From Tropicimonas sediminicola (GTDB lineage: Bacteria; Pseudomonadota; Alphaproteobacteria; Rhodobacterales; Rhodobacteraceae): a DNA stretch of 64,000 nt. Under the pieces are notes generated by a model. It saw only the letters and a program-made list of their open reading frames with translations, searched no databases and was not told the origin of the DNA. How positions within the stretch are numbered: the first letter of the stretch is position 1; every line of letters starts with the position of its first letter. The stretch is from contig NZ_FZOY01000002.1 in the NCBI RefSeq assembly GCF_900188335.1, positions 682,001 through 746,000 of the forward strand. Direction: 5' to 3'. Position numbers and translations under genes: made by a program. Positions 45,612 to 54,595 of the stretch are shown piece by piece.

Positions 45612-46268
45612 ATGCCCATGTTTGCTCGTCTCGTCTTGATGCTCTCGCTTGCCGTTCCTCCGGGGCTGGCGCAGGCGGCAGACCCTCAGGAGATCTCCTG
45701 GGAGACGCTCGCGCCTCCGGCCGCCGTGATCGAGAACCCGTTCGAGACCATCACCTACCACCAGATGGACACCCTCCGCCAGATCCTGCGGTTCGAGACA
45801 GGAGCCGAGCAAAGCGATGACGCAGAGGCGCGCGCCAAGGCGCAAGCGTTACGCGAACAACTGTCCAAGGACGGCCTCGATGTCGACGGATTGTTCGCTG
45901 CGCGTGTGGCGATCATGGAGAAACGTGAAGCGGCAGCCTCAGCGGTGAACGAGGACATCGTCGGCACGAGTGTCCGCCTACCGGGATATATGCTGCCCTT
46001 GAAATTCAAGGATCGAAAGGCGGTTGAGTTCCTTCTCGTGCCCACCGTCGGCGCCTGCATCCACACCCCACCACCGCCCGCCAACCAGATCGTCCATGTC
46101 GTGTATCCCGAGGGCATCGAGGTGGACGTACTTTTCAGGCCCGTCTGGATCACCGGGACCATGGTCGCCCAGAGTTCGGTTCAGGACGTCGGGTACGTCG
46201 ATGGACGGGCCCCGGTCTCCGTGAGCTATTCGATGCAGCCGGTGCTGGTCGAGAAATATGGCGGGTGA
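45612..46268 (+). CDS. DUF3299 exported protein
   Basis: 218 residues from ATG 45612, preceded by AAGGGGAAG and giving a clean signal peptide (MPMFARLVLMLSLAVPPGLAQA). An ATGA-coupled ATG at 45588 would add eight residues. The C-terminal half has the DUF3299 hallmark VGACIHTPPPPANQIVHV, with Cys and His that could bind metal. DUF3299 proteins go with Zrg-type ABC transporters. It is the last gene of the cargo operon. Confidence 0.82.
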   Translation: MPMFARLVLMLSLAVPPGLAQAADPQEISWETLAPPAAVIENPFETITYHQMDTLRQILRFETGAEQSDDAEARAKAQALREQLSKDGLDVDGLFAARVAIMEKREAAASAVNEDIVGTSVRLPGYMLPLKFKDRKAVEFLLVPTVGACIHTPPPPANQIVHVVYPEGIEVDVLFRPVWITGTMVAQSSVQDVGYVDGRAPVSVSYSMQPVLVEKYGG

Positions 46269-46677
46269 ACGACGAGGCATGGGACAGATCGGTATCTCGG
46301 CATGGCGGGTTGTACGTGTCGGCGAAGGCGTCGCGTCCACGAGACCTCAGAACGAAATGGGTCGGATGCTGCCCACCCAAGAAGGCATCGTGCGGTGCCA
46401 GACGAGTGCGTCCGAAACGCCCACCGACTGAGGGCATGCCCTCAAAAAACACACAATATCAATATATTAAGAGTCTGATGGGGTTAGACGTCAGGCCCAC
46501 CCCCTCCGGCACCTGGAAGGTTAGCGGTTAGGGGCATCATCCACCTCTAGCCCAGATTCCCAAACGCCTTTCTGAAGGACTCGCCAAACGTTGATGTGGC
46601 GTTGATGTAAAACGCGACATCAAAAAACTTGATCGGCCGAATCCGACTTCAGGTCTTTGATATTGTTTTTTATTTTT
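46269..46677. other. Gene-poor stretch
   Basis: No gene is convincing here. An 88-codon open frame (46265-46531) has no recognised motif, no good ribosome-binding site and unusual composition. Confidence 0.4.
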
Positions 46678-46726
46678 GGTTGCGGGGGTAGGATTTGAAC
46701 CTAAGACCTTCAGGTTTTGAGCCAAC
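46678..46726 (-). pseudogene. Decayed 3' part of initiator tRNA-Met (old attachment site)
   Basis: Read on the minus strand, the segment gives GGCTCAAAACCTGAAGGTC, then a T-arm-like AGGTTCAAATCCT and ends CCCCGCAACCA. This matches the anticodon arm to CCA end of initiator tRNA-Met, but the anticodon CAT has become CAA, the T-stem is disturbed and the 5' half is missing. Mobile elements often leave such fragments, so this is probably a former att site. Confidence 0.65.
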
Positions 46727-47107
46727 GGGAGTTTAGCTATGTCCGCCTTGTCAGAGCAGAGACAGTTCTTTCGATCCCCCTCGGGATCGATACACGTTCA
46801 CAGTGATTGTCTTGGCAATTTGGAGTCTTTGCAACAAACGGGAGGCGGTCGTTCGTACTGGAGCTACCAAAAAACAGCAAACGGCCGCTCTAGCGTTCCT
46901 AGGGTTGGCTTGGTTTGCCGGTCGTGTCACCTAAGCGGCGGTTCGGGGTTGTTTTTCATAGGTCGGATGGCCGGATCATTAGTGGCGCAAGACGATCGCC
47001 AATGAAAGTGACCTTGGTAGCGTCGGTCATGTTGCCTTGGTACGCCGTGTTGGACCACCGCGATCCCGCCATGCTATCAATTTGCTACCAAACTGGAGGC
47101 GAAAAGG
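46727..47107. other. Gene-poor stretch after the tRNA remnant
   Basis: I see no supported gene. An 88-codon open frame at 46739-47005 lacks homology clues and a ribosome-binding site. The stretch is more A/T-rich than the chromosome and looks decayed. Confidence 0.4.
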
Positions 47108-47458
47108 ATGACATGGGTGAAGGGCCAGAGCGGCAACCCGAGCGGACGCCCGCGCATGGACCCGCAGGTACGCGAGGCGATCCGCCAGAACGGCGTCGCA
47201 GGCGTGGAGCGGATGCGTGAGCTGCTGGACGACGACACCGCGTGGGGACCGGACGGGTGGCTCGACCCAAAGGTGCAGGTCCAACTGGCGGAAACCGCAA
47301 TCGTTCGGGCGTTCGGCAGCCATGGGCTGGCGAACGACGAACACGGACCGACCGGAATGGAACTGGGTCAGTTGATGAGGTCTGTGTATGAAACGATGCG
47401 AGAGGACGGAGTGCTGCCCGAACTCCTGAACGCGGAGAAGGCAACCGATGCAAACTGA
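47108..47458 (+). CDS. DUF5681 domain protein (phage-associated)
   Basis: 116 residues with N-terminal KGQSGNPSGRPR, the hallmark of DUF5681, a family often coded beside phage packaging or transposition genes. GGAGG lies 8 bp before the ATG. No terminase or portal gene follows, so it is probably a leftover of a larger phage-derived block. A hairpin (47469-47486) follows. Confidence 0.75.
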   Translation: MTWVKGQSGNPSGRPRMDPQVREAIRQNGVAGVERMRELLDDDTAWGPDGWLDPKVQVQLAETAIVRAFGSHGLANDEHGPTGMELGQLMRSVYETMREDGVLPELLNAEKATDAN

Positions 47459-47468
47459 CGGCACGCAG

Positions 47469-47486
47469 GAGGGTCAATCGACCCTC
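47469..47486 (+). terminator. Hairpin after the DUF5681 gene
   Basis: A 7-bp stem (GAGGGTC with GACCCTC) around AATC, with no clear T run. Confidence 0.4.
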
Positions 47487-48152
47487 TCACTGCAATCCGT
47501 TCGCTGTCTGCCCGCCCAAAGAGCGGATTGTGACGCGATATCTACCGATCAGCCCCCCTTACCACGCCAGCGTGCGGGAAGACGCCGTAATCCGCCCAAA
47601 TGTGGCCCCACCGCTTTGAGGGCAGGTCGGCCCTTTTGGGGCCAACAACGATCAGACCCCGGCCAAGCAATGCTGAGCAGAGCTGCCGGGCTGCTCGCGA
47701 CGAGATGAATGCGGACGTTGTAGTGCCCCAGCTGATTACTCCGGCTTCAGCAACCGACCGGTATCGACGCGACGCAAGCAGATCAACTGAGCCATCTGTG
47801 AGCCGACTTCAAGTTTGGAATAAGGTCAGCTTGGAAGCAGGACGGGCGAAGCATGCGTGTAAGCAGCGACAGCTTCCTGCGCAAAGCTGCCGGTCACGGC
47901 GCATCAGCGCTTCGCTAGTGCAGCTTCTTCAATTGAACCGGGAGCCGCCATACGCGTCCAGAGCAGCATAGGGGCGGGAAGACGACCTTCGCGGCAGCCG
48001 CGAAAGCCGGACTTGGTTTTAATGAAAGCGAACAACCGCCGCTCCGACGTGCGCAGGTTCTCACTTCTATCAAAGGTCTATCGGCGCGCCTGCGTAGACG
48101 ATGTGTTACGCAGGGTTATCGTACGGGGAAGGTGGGCTGGGTGTCAGACGAA
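47487..48152. other. Gene-poor stretch
   Basis: No supported gene in either direction; several short open frames lack motifs and ribosome-binding sites. It may be remnant phage or transposon DNA. Confidence 0.4.
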
Positions 48153-50138
48153 TTAGGTGGCGGTTGTTGAGGGTGCCAAGGTCCAGCCAAGGTCGATTTC
48201 CGTTTCGCACGTTGGTTCGGCGAAGAGACCTCTCAATCTCGCTTTCTCAAGCCTGTCGTCGACCAATCGATCAATTCCCTTTATCAACCCACGCAGTTGA
48301 GCCTTTCGCGGCATGATCGGCTCATCATCCATCTTGACAGAAAGCCTATTTGCAACGCTTTGCCACCAGGGGCCTTCGGTCAAAATCAACTCTGGCACTT
48401 GATCATATCGGTCTTCGAAACAACCCGCAAGCGCGCGCTCATATTCCCTGTCCAACGACAACCATGCATTCACGAAATCATCCTCTTCAATGGTTTGAAG
48501 AATTGGCTCTCGGAGAAACCTCTGAGTACCCTTACCATTGACAATTTTAAGCTCACCGAGAAACTCGAAGTAATCTGACTTCAAAGCCTCGATTAAGTGC
48601 TTAGCCACTGATTGTGCCTTCCATTGGGAGTACCAATCATGTGCAGCTTGCTGCAGATGAGAAAGCACTTCCATAAAATCCTCTTTCTCGCGGCGAATAT
48701 AGCCGAGTCCTTCATAGCCTGAGTCAAAACTCCAACGTGTTGCACCAAAGCTGTCGAGATCAAGCGAGGGGATTACAATCTCATCAATATAGCGCTTGAA
48801 CCTCTGAACCCAGCCGCTCTCGACGTCCTCGATCAACCCTTCGTCAAGTAGCATCAATACGACGCCAACAACGTGCATCACAACAAGAGGATTCTCATAA
48901 CGGCCCTCTTCAATTCCGTTGCGAATATCGGCAATGTCGGCATCAAACTCTGTCACCGAACCGTCTGAAAAATCCCAGCTCGAAATATGCCAGAGCCGTT
49001 TCCAAGAAGGCCAGCTATCCGGGCCGTTGACTTCTGGGGCGCCAGCCAGTTCAGCGTTGAACCGCTTCGCATCGACGACTCCGCTATTGAGGATGTCAAC
49101 CCATTGACGAAGTGTGATTGCCGTCCGGATGCCATGGATGAGGTTGTATTTCAGAATTACTTTCCGAGTGGGAGTGTCAGGATCGTCTTTATTCATCTTG
49201 AAGGCATAGAATGTTCGTCGTTCAGGGTCGTCGCGCCCGATTTCCGGCACTAGATCTGAAGGGGTCAGAGGATTTTCTGGGCCGCCAAGGTTCAGTCTGA
49301 ATTCTATGAAGAAAATGAAAGCCTGAGTGATGAGGCTATCTATCAGCTCACTATTTTCCCGAAATCTCCGATCTGTAGCTTCAAGCATGCCTGCCAGGAA
49401 CCACAAGAACTGTCGGATAGCACGGAGATTATTGAATCCAGAGAGACGATAGAGTTCTTCAATCCTATCGCTTCTAGAAGCGATTAATGTTCTTGCAACG
49501 CCCTCCGATATCTCCGCAATGAACGCATCGACCGCAGCCTTGGGGTCAGGTGGAATCTCGAAAGTTTGGCCGATAACCTTCTCCCGAAACTCTCCAAACT
49601 TTTCGTCGTTAATCCGTTGTGTGTTTGCCACTAGAATGATACGACAGTTGCCATGCTCGATGTAGCGGTTAAGGACGCCGAGTAGTTCAGATTGATTAAA
49701 GCCGCACCGTTCGAGGTCGTCAATTATAACCAAAGCCTCATTGATTGCATCAGACGCTTTGGTCACTTGCTTCAAAGTGCTTTCAACGGCTTGTCCGATG
49801 TCTGCCGATCCTGAAAACACACCTCCAGAGCCAACCGAGATAGCACCAGAGAAAAGGGAGGAGGCGAAGCCAAGCCCTTGATGCATAATCTTGATGGCTT
49901 TGGACGATGCGGCATAAAACAGCTGCCTTTCAAAATCTTGCAAGTTGCTGATGCCGAACAACGATAGATATATGGTCTTTCGCATTGTAAAGTCATCTTC
50001 ACTCACGAGGCTTTGAATAAAGTGCGTCTTGCCGCAACCCCATCGACCTTCAATCATTACCGCGAACTTTGGATTGTCAGGAGAATTGACCCAACGCAAT
50101 AGGAATTGTCGAATTTGATTTCGGGCCGCGTCGTGCAT
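48153..50138 (-). CDS. KAP family P-loop NTPase (candidate defence protein)
   Basis: About 661 residues from ATG 50138; the open frame reaches 50237 but the upstream part is not KAP-like. Walker A is EGRWGCGKT (30-38) and Walker B LVIIDDLERCG (136-146), with DDLER typical of KAP NTPases. Between them a Gly/Ser-rich hydrophobic stretch (88-112) stands where other KAP proteins carry membrane helices. The C-terminal 400 residues are unrecognised. KAP NTPases occur in anti-phage and plasmid-exclusion systems. The gene is clearly richer in A/T than its surroundings and lies next to attR, both signs of recent acquisition. Confidence 0.82.
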   Translation of the reverse strand: MHDAARNQIRQFLLRWVNSPDNPKFAVMIEGRWGCGKTHFIQSLVSEDDFTMRKTIYLSLFGISNLQDFERQLFYAASSKAIKIMHQGLGFASSLFSGAISVGSGGVFSGSADIGQAVESTLKQVTKASDAINEALVIIDDLERCGFNQSELLGVLNRYIEHGNCRIILVANTQRINDEKFGEFREKVIGQTFEIPPDPKAAVDAFIAEISEGVARTLIASRSDRIEELYRLSGFNNLRAIRQFLWFLAGMLEATDRRFRENSELIDSLITQAFIFFIEFRLNLGGPENPLTPSDLVPEIGRDDPERRTFYAFKMNKDDPDTPTRKVILKYNLIHGIRTAITLRQWVDILNSGVVDAKRFNAELAGAPEVNGPDSWPSWKRLWHISSWDFSDGSVTEFDADIADIRNGIEEGRYENPLVVMHVVGVVLMLLDEGLIEDVESGWVQRFKRYIDEIVIPSLDLDSFGATRWSFDSGYEGLGYIRREKEDFMEVLSHLQQAAHDWYSQWKAQSVAKHLIEALKSDYFEFLGELKIVNGKGTQRFLREPILQTIEEDDFVNAWLSLDREYERALAGCFEDRYDQVPELILTEGPWWQSVANRLSVKMDDEPIMPRKAQLRGLIKGIDRLVDDRLEKARLRGLFAEPTCETEIDLGWTLAPSTTAT

Positions 50139-50284
50139 GAAAAAAAAATTTCCGCCTAGATGCTCTTCGTTGCGACCATAGTCGATAGGGCGGCATCGTC
50201 TATCTGATTTTCGGGAATGTCTGACCGCACCATACACGCGGGGTGGCCGCTTAGGGGCTCGGTGTGTGTTCGAAGTGGACTAAG

Positions 50285-51128
50285 GTTACCGCGTGATGGC
50301 TGCAAAATTTGCACACGTAGCGAAAGGCAGGTTCAACGGGAGAACTGCAGCATCCCAGAACACCGAAGAGTGGCCGCAACCGGCCGGTTGCGCGCCTTCG
50401 AGCGATCTGGCCGATGGCCCGTTTTGTCCCGCTGACTTGACGTTGATGTGAGCCACCGCGAACGTCCGGTCCGTTCCCGCTTCATCGATGGTCTGGTGAG
50501 CGCAACGTTCGATGTTTCGGCCGCAGCCAAGGTTCGGCAAGTCGGCAAAGTACCCGCCTAGGAGGTCTACTTGTCTTCGTCGCCGGTTCGGGCGGTACTG
50601 AAGCTGCAATTTCCTTCTGCCTAAGGACCAGAACCTTGGCTGCCTAGCGGCATCAGCACTGCGGTGTGTCGGCGCCCCCTTGGGGGACACAGGAGCGGTT
50701 GGTGGCCAGGAGTTGGCGCGACGGCACCCCTTACCAAGCCGTAACTCTGAAAGTCTCTGCAAACCGCTCTTTCCGGTCCTACGGCTGCCCGACAAGACGG
50801 AGGCAGAGACGCTGTTGGGTCGCTTGATCCGGAGGAAGGATGTTTGGCGTTCTGGGAGTGGGCGACGACTGAGTTCCGCTGCCACGCAACGGGCTAGGGC
50901 TTGCCGCGCCGTCGAAAAAAATCTCGAAAAAAACTTGAGGGGTCGGCTGTGTATGGCTCTGCCTCGTCCGCCGCCCCCGAGAGCCTCATGGGTAGGGGGT
51001 GGGGGGTGTTTCGCTTCCGGCGCGACCCGACTAGGCCAACCGCAGCCCAGCGCCGCGAGGTATCACTTGCATCCTCCGCCGTCTGGCGGCACAACCCAGT
51101 TCCGAAAATAAATCCACCCCGCTGAGCA
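50285..51128. other. Gene-poor right end of the element
   Basis: No convincing gene; a 199-codon minus-strand frame (50286-50885) has basic, low-complexity composition and no start context. A G-rich stretch near 50993-51009 (GGGTAGGGGGTGGGGGG) could form a quadruplex. Confidence 0.45.
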
Positions 51129-51149
51129 TTTCAGTGACGACCACTGAAA
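51129..51149. promoter_or_regulatory. Inverted repeat just inside attR
   Basis: Perfect 8-bp inverted repeat TTTCAGTG-ACGAC-CACTGAAA, 27 bp inside the right attachment site. It could be a recombinase or excisionase arm site, or an operator for a promoter reading into thrS. Confidence 0.45.
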
Positions 51150-51176
51150 GAATGAAATGTTTTCAATGGGGGCATC

Positions 51177-51195
51177 GCAACCGGGCGTTCCGTGG
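51177..51195 (+). repeat. Right attachment site (attR), 19-bp direct repeat
   Basis: GCAACCGGGCGTTCCGTGG, identical to 33612-33630. It ends 26 bp before the thrS ATG, leaving the thrS ribosome-binding site GAGGAG intact. Confidence 0.85.
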
Positions 51196-51221
51196 GCGCC
51201 GAACCGACGAGGAGAGCCGAC

Positions 51222-53168
51222 ATGGCCGATATTTCCCTCACATTCCCCGATGGCGCGAGCCGAGACTTCCCGCGGGGCGTTACGCCCGCCGAAGTTGCCG
51301 CCGCCATTTCCACCTCGCTGGCCAAGAAGGCGATCTCCGCAACCGTGGACGGCCAGCACTGGGACCTGCAATGGCCGGTCGAAGGCGACGCCACCATCGC
51401 CATCAACACGATGAAGGACGAGGCCCCTGCCCTTGAGCTGATCCGGCACGACCTCGCCCATATCATGGCGCGCGCCGTGCAGGAAATCTGGCCCGAGGTT
51501 AAGGTCACCATCGGCCCGGTGATCAAGGATGGCTGGTATTACGACTTCGACCGCGAGGAGCCCTTCACGCCGGAGGACCTCGGCGCCATCGAGGCCAAGA
51601 TGAAGGAGATCATCAACCGCCGCGATCCGGTGACCACCGAGGTCTGGGAGCGCGACCGCGCGGTGAAGTATTACGAGGCCAACAACGAGCCTTACAAGGT
51701 GGAGCTGATCGACGCCATTCCGGGCAGCGAGCCGATCCGCATGTACTGGCACGGCCATTGGCAGGATCTCTGCCGCGGCCCGCATCTCCAGCACACGGGC
51801 CAGGTGCCCGCCGACGCCTTCAAGTTGATGAAGGTGGCAGGCGCCTACTGGCGCGGCGACAGCGACCGCCCGATGCTGCAGCGGATCTACGGCGTGGCGT
51901 TCCAGAACCGCCAGCAGCTCAAGGATTACCTGACCTTCCTCGAGGAGGCCGAGAAGCGCGACCACCGGCGGCTGGGCCGCGAGATGGAGCTGTTCCACTT
52001 CCAGGAGGAAGCGCCGGGCATGGTGTTCTGGCATCCCAACGGCTGGACCATCTATCGCGAGATGGAAGACTACATGCGGCGCAAGCTCGACCGCGCGGGC
52101 TATCGCGAGATCAAGACGCCGCAGGTGGTCGACCGAAAGCTCTGGGAAGCCTCGGGTCACTGGGACAAGTACCGCGAGAACATGTTCATCACCGAGATCG
52201 ATGAAGAACATGCCAACGAAAAGCGGATGAACGCGCTGAAGCCGATGAACTGCCCCTGCCACGTGCAGGTGTTCAACCAGGGCATCAAGTCCTACCGCGA
52301 CCTGCCGCTGCGGCTGGCCGAATTCGGTTCCTGCCACCGCTACGAGGCGCATGGTGCGCTGCATGGCCTGATGCGGGTGCGCGGCTTCACGCAGGATGAC
52401 GCGCATATCTTCTGTACCGAGGACCAGATCGAGCAGGAATGCGCGAGCTTCATCGAACTGCTGTCTGACATCTACCGCGACACGGGCTTCTCGAAGTTCG
52501 ACATCAAGCTCAGCACCCGCCCCGAGGTGCGCGTGGGTTCCGACGAGGTTTGGGACAAGGCCGAGGCGGCGCTGGAGAAGGCGATCCTCAACGTCCGCAA
52601 CGACTTCGAGATCGACCCGGGCGAAGGCGCCTTCTACGGACCGAAACTCGACTTCAAGCTGACCGACGCGATCGGCCGCGAATGGCAGTGCGGCACCTTC
52701 CAGGCCGACTTCAACCTGCCGGAACGGCTGGATGCGAGCTACATCGGCGCCGACGGCGAAAAGCACCGCCCGGTCATGCTGCACCGTGCGATCCTTGGCT
52801 CCTTCGAGCGGTTCATCGGCATCCTGATCGAGAACTATGCCGGCCGGATGCCGATGTGGCTGGCGCCGCGGCAGGTCGTGGTGGCCTCGATCGTCTCGGA
52901 TGCGGATGAGTTCGTGCTGGAGGCGACGAAGACCCTGCAGGACGCCGGGTTGCGCGCCGAGGCCGATATCCGCAACGAGAAGATCAACTACAAGGTGCGG
53001 GAGCACTCCGTGGGCAAGGTGCCGGTGATCCTCGCCATCGGGCAGCGCGAGGTGGAGAACCGCACCGTCACCGTGCGACGGCTGGGCGAGAAACAGACGG
53101 CGACCGTGCCGCTCGACGAACTCGTCGCACAGCTCGCCGACGAGGCCCTCCCCCCCGATCTGCGCTGA
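51222..53168 (+). CDS. thrS: Threonine--tRNA ligase
   Basis: A 648-residue class II synthetase. The N-terminal TGS domain (residues 1-60) is followed by the editing domain with the HxxxH motif in [10 protein letters not shown] and by the catalytic core with the zinc Cys in [12 protein letters not shown], the [14 protein letters not shown] motif and the C-terminal anticodon domain ([12 protein letters not shown]). ATG 51222 follows GAGGAGAGCCGAC. Length is normal. It lies directly after attR, so its present promoter must come from element DNA or from read-through. A hairpin ends it. Confidence 0.96.
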   Translation: MADISLTFPDGASRDFPRGVTPAEVAAAISTSLAKKAISATVDGQHWDLQWPVEGDATIAINTMKDEAPALELIRHDLAHIMARAVQEIWPEVKVTIGPVIKDGWYYDFDREEPFTPEDLGAIEAKMKEIINRRDPVTTEVWERDRAVKYYEANNEPYKVELIDAIPGSEPIRMYWHGHWQDLCRGPHLQHTGQVPADAFKLMKVAGAYWRGDSDRPMLQRIYGVAFQNRQQLKDYLTFLEEAEKRDHRRLGREMELFHFQEEAPGMVFWHPNGWTIYREMEDYMRRKLDRAGYREIKTPQVVDRKLWEASGHWDKYRENMFITEIDEEHANEKRMNALKPMNCPCHVQVFNQGIKSYRDLPLRLAEFGSCHRYEAHGALHGLMRVRGFTQDDAHIFCTEDQIEQECASFIELLSDIYRDTGFSKFDIKLSTRPEVRVGSDEVWDKAEAALEKAILNVRNDFEIDPGEGAFYGPKLDFKLTDAIGREWQCGTFQADFNLPERLDASYIGADGEKHRPVMLHRAILGSFERFIGILIENYAGRMPMWLAPRQVVVASIVSDADEFVLEATKTLQDAGLRAEADIRNEKINYKVREHSVGKVPVILAIGQREVENRTVTVRRLGEKQTATVPLDELVAQLADEALPPDLR

Positions 53169-53194
53169 CCGGAGCAACGGCCGACAGAAACGCG

Positions 53195-53216
53195 ACGGGC
53201 GCCCGAAGGCGCCCGT
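53195..53216. terminator. Bidirectional hairpin between thrS and nrsF
   Basis: A 9-bp stem (ACGGGCGCC with GGCGCCCGT) closes a stable CGAA tetraloop between two convergent genes. Confidence 0.7.
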
Positions 53217-53236
53217 AAGCATCTGGGAAGAATGCT

Positions 53237-53878
53237 TTACCAGCGCAAGAGCCGGTTCCCGAGGACGGCGCCGAGCCCGGTGACGATCAGGATTCCGAGG
53301 CTGTACCAGACGCCATAGAAGAGCGGCGTATCCTCGATGCAGAACAGCGAGTAGATCGCCGTCGCAAGGCCGGCCGACGCCAGGCCGGCCAGCGCGCCGC
53401 AGCGCACCGGGTTCACCGGGGCGCCCTGGCGCAGGGCCATCAGCAGTCCACCGAGGATCGGGAGCGACAGCGCCGTGATCGACGGCAGGCAGACGTGGAT
53501 CGAATGCCCAACGAAGTCTGCCAGCCGCTGACCGGCAGGGGTCGTGACAAACGCCCAGACGAAGAGCCCAAAAACAGCCGCCGGCACCGCCCAGATGATC
53601 CTGGAAGCCGCCCCGGACGGCACGGCCGGGCGCGATGCGCGCAGCACCAAGCCAAGACTCAATACGGCCAGAACGAGCGGCAGCACCGTCTTGGCAAGGG
53701 TCACCGGATCCGACACGGCGATGCCCAGCCCGGGCCGGGGGCCCAGGACGACGGCAAAGAGCGCCAGCGTCACGAACGCGCCCGCCGCCAGGCCCCCTGC
53801 CGCCCGCCGCTCCAGCGACGGGCCGGCGGGCGGCAGGGGCTCCGCGGCCAATGAGGCTATCAGGTCTTCGGTCTTCAT
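53237..53878 (-). CDS. nrsF: Anti-sigma factor NrsF (DUF1109)
   Basis: A 213-residue inner-membrane protein with six hydrophobic segments, matching the NrsF family of anti-sigma factors. Cys130 (HVCLPS) and Cys180 (LFCIEDTP) lie almost exactly where Caulobacter NrsF has the two Cys that sense metal stress (131 and 181, from memory); a third is Cys160. It would hold SigF at the membrane until copper or other metal stress releases it. It overlaps sigF by 4 bp. Confidence 0.88.
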   Translation of the reverse strand: MKTEDLIASLAAEPLPPAGPSLERRAAGGLAAGAFVTLALFAVVLGPRPGLGIAVSDPVTLAKTVLPLVLAVLSLGLVLRASRPAVPSGAASRIIWAVPAAVFGLFVWAFVTTPAGQRLADFVGHSIHVCLPSITALSLPILGGLLMALRQGAPVNPVRCGALAGLASAGLATAIYSLFCIEDTPLFYGVWYSLGILIVTGLGAVLGNRLLRW

Positions 53879-54435
53879 TTCCTCGTCTCGTCCTCTTTCT
53901 CGTCTCCTGCCGCCAGCCGGCGCAGGCGGGCCAGCGCACGGTGATAGGCTACCCGCACGGCCCCTTCGCTCATTCCGAGCCCGCCAGCGACATCGCCGGC
54001 ACTTTGTCCTTCCAGACCGACGGCGCGCACGATCTGCGCGGAACGGTCATCTATTCCGTCCAGCAGGCGTCCAAGGTCGCGCGCGGCGGTCGGGTCGACC
54101 TGCGCTTCGTCCGGCAACTGCTCGGCCAGATCCTCGATCGGGACCTGGTGTCCACCGCGCTTCATGCGGCGGAATGCGTCGGCGGTCTTGTATCGCGCAA
54201 TGGCATAGAGCCACGGCGCCACCGGGTCGGTCTCTCGCCAGGTATGCCGCCTGGCGTGAACCGCCAGCAACACCTCCTGCACGATGTCCTCGCTCCCCGC
54301 ATCCCTTCCGGAACGCCCGAGAACGATGGTTCGTATCGCCGGTGTGACCTCGGTGAGGAACTGCGCGTAGGCCTTTGCCTCGCCCCTGTTCGCCCTCCGA
54401 AGGAGATCTCTCCACCGGTCGTTGCGATCCGTCAT
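53875..54435 (-). CDS. sigF: ECF sigma factor SigF
   Basis: A 186-residue ECF sigma factor. Region 2 shows [13 protein letters not shown]-like [19 protein letters not shown] and [18 protein letters not shown]; region 4 shows [47 protein letters not shown] 54435 directly follows GGAGGATCA and is preferred to a start at 54528. The pairing with NrsF and the divergent bufferin operon identify it as the SigF group. A GTAAC-type box in its own promoter suggests autoregulation. Confidence 0.9.
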   Translation of the reverse strand: MTDRNDRWRDLLRRANRGEAKAYAQFLTEVTPAIRTIVLGRSGRDAGSEDIVQEVLLAVHARRHTWRETDPVAPWLYAIARYKTADAFRRMKRGGHQVPIEDLAEQLPDEAQVDPTAARDLGRLLDGIDDRSAQIVRAVGLEGQSAGDVAGGLGMSEGAVRVAYHRALARLRRLAAGDEKEDETRK

Positions 54436-54445
54436 TGATCCTCCA

Positions 54446-54471
54446 TTCGCGCGAAACAGCGAAACGTTACA
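54446..54471 (-). promoter_or_regulatory. Candidate sigma-F promoter of sigF
   Basis: On the minus strand TGTAAC (54471-54466) is followed after 16 bp by CGAA (54449-54446). The same boxes occur in the opposite direction before bufA. The -10 lies close to the ribosome-binding site, so the transcript would be nearly leaderless. Confidence 0.5.
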
Positions 54472-54517
54472 GCCGGGCGGCGATTTTGGCGATTTCAGTA
54501 ACCTGTTCGTGAGGTCC

Positions 54518-54544
54518 GTAACATCCATGCCCGGAGCGACGAAC
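54518..54544 (+). promoter_or_regulatory. Candidate sigma-F promoter of the buf operon
   Basis: GTAAC at 54518-54522 and CGAAC at 54540-54544 with a 17-bp spacer, followed by a leader of about 45 nt before bufA. A second GTAAC at 54498 lies 20 bp upstream. The boxes agree with the GTAAC...CGAA form I recall for sigma-F promoters. Confidence 0.5.
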
Positions 54545-54595
54545 AGGTATGCACGGACGCCAAGACGGCGCCGATCAACCGAAGGATACAGTCAT

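Larger units (their letters stand above)
33612..51195. mobile_element. 17.6-kb integrative element in the thrS leader
   Basis: A region bounded by a perfect 19-bp direct repeat, with a tyrosine integrase just inside the left end, an excisionase-type HTH gene, a PrimPol-helicase replication protein with iteron-like repeats behind it, and cargo unlike the core genes outside. No capsid, terminase large subunit, conjugation or relaxase genes are visible, so it resembles a phage satellite or an integrative plasmid rather than a full prophage or ICE. An internal tRNA remnant and a fall in G+C towards the right suggest more than one insertion event. Confidence 0.8.

Noticed and set aside
46265-46531. 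Possible 88-residue protein after the DUF3299 gene
   Set aside because: No ribosome-binding site, no motif and decayed surroundings.
46537-46725. 62-codon minus-strand frame
   Set aside because: Its start overlaps the tRNA-Met remnant; GSNPTPATK-like peptides are the usual false translation of tRNA 3' ends.
50286-50885. 199-codon minus-strand frame near the right end of the element
   Set aside because: Low-complexity, basic translation without start context; more likely non-coding remnant DNA.
33612-51195. Complete prophage or conjugative element
   Set aside because: No capsid, portal, terminase large subunit, tail, relaxase or type IV secretion genes are visible.
51063-53939. 958-codon minus-strand frame opposite thrS
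   Set aside because: It spans attR, thrS, the terminator and nrsF in a wrong frame; composition is that of an antisense shadow.
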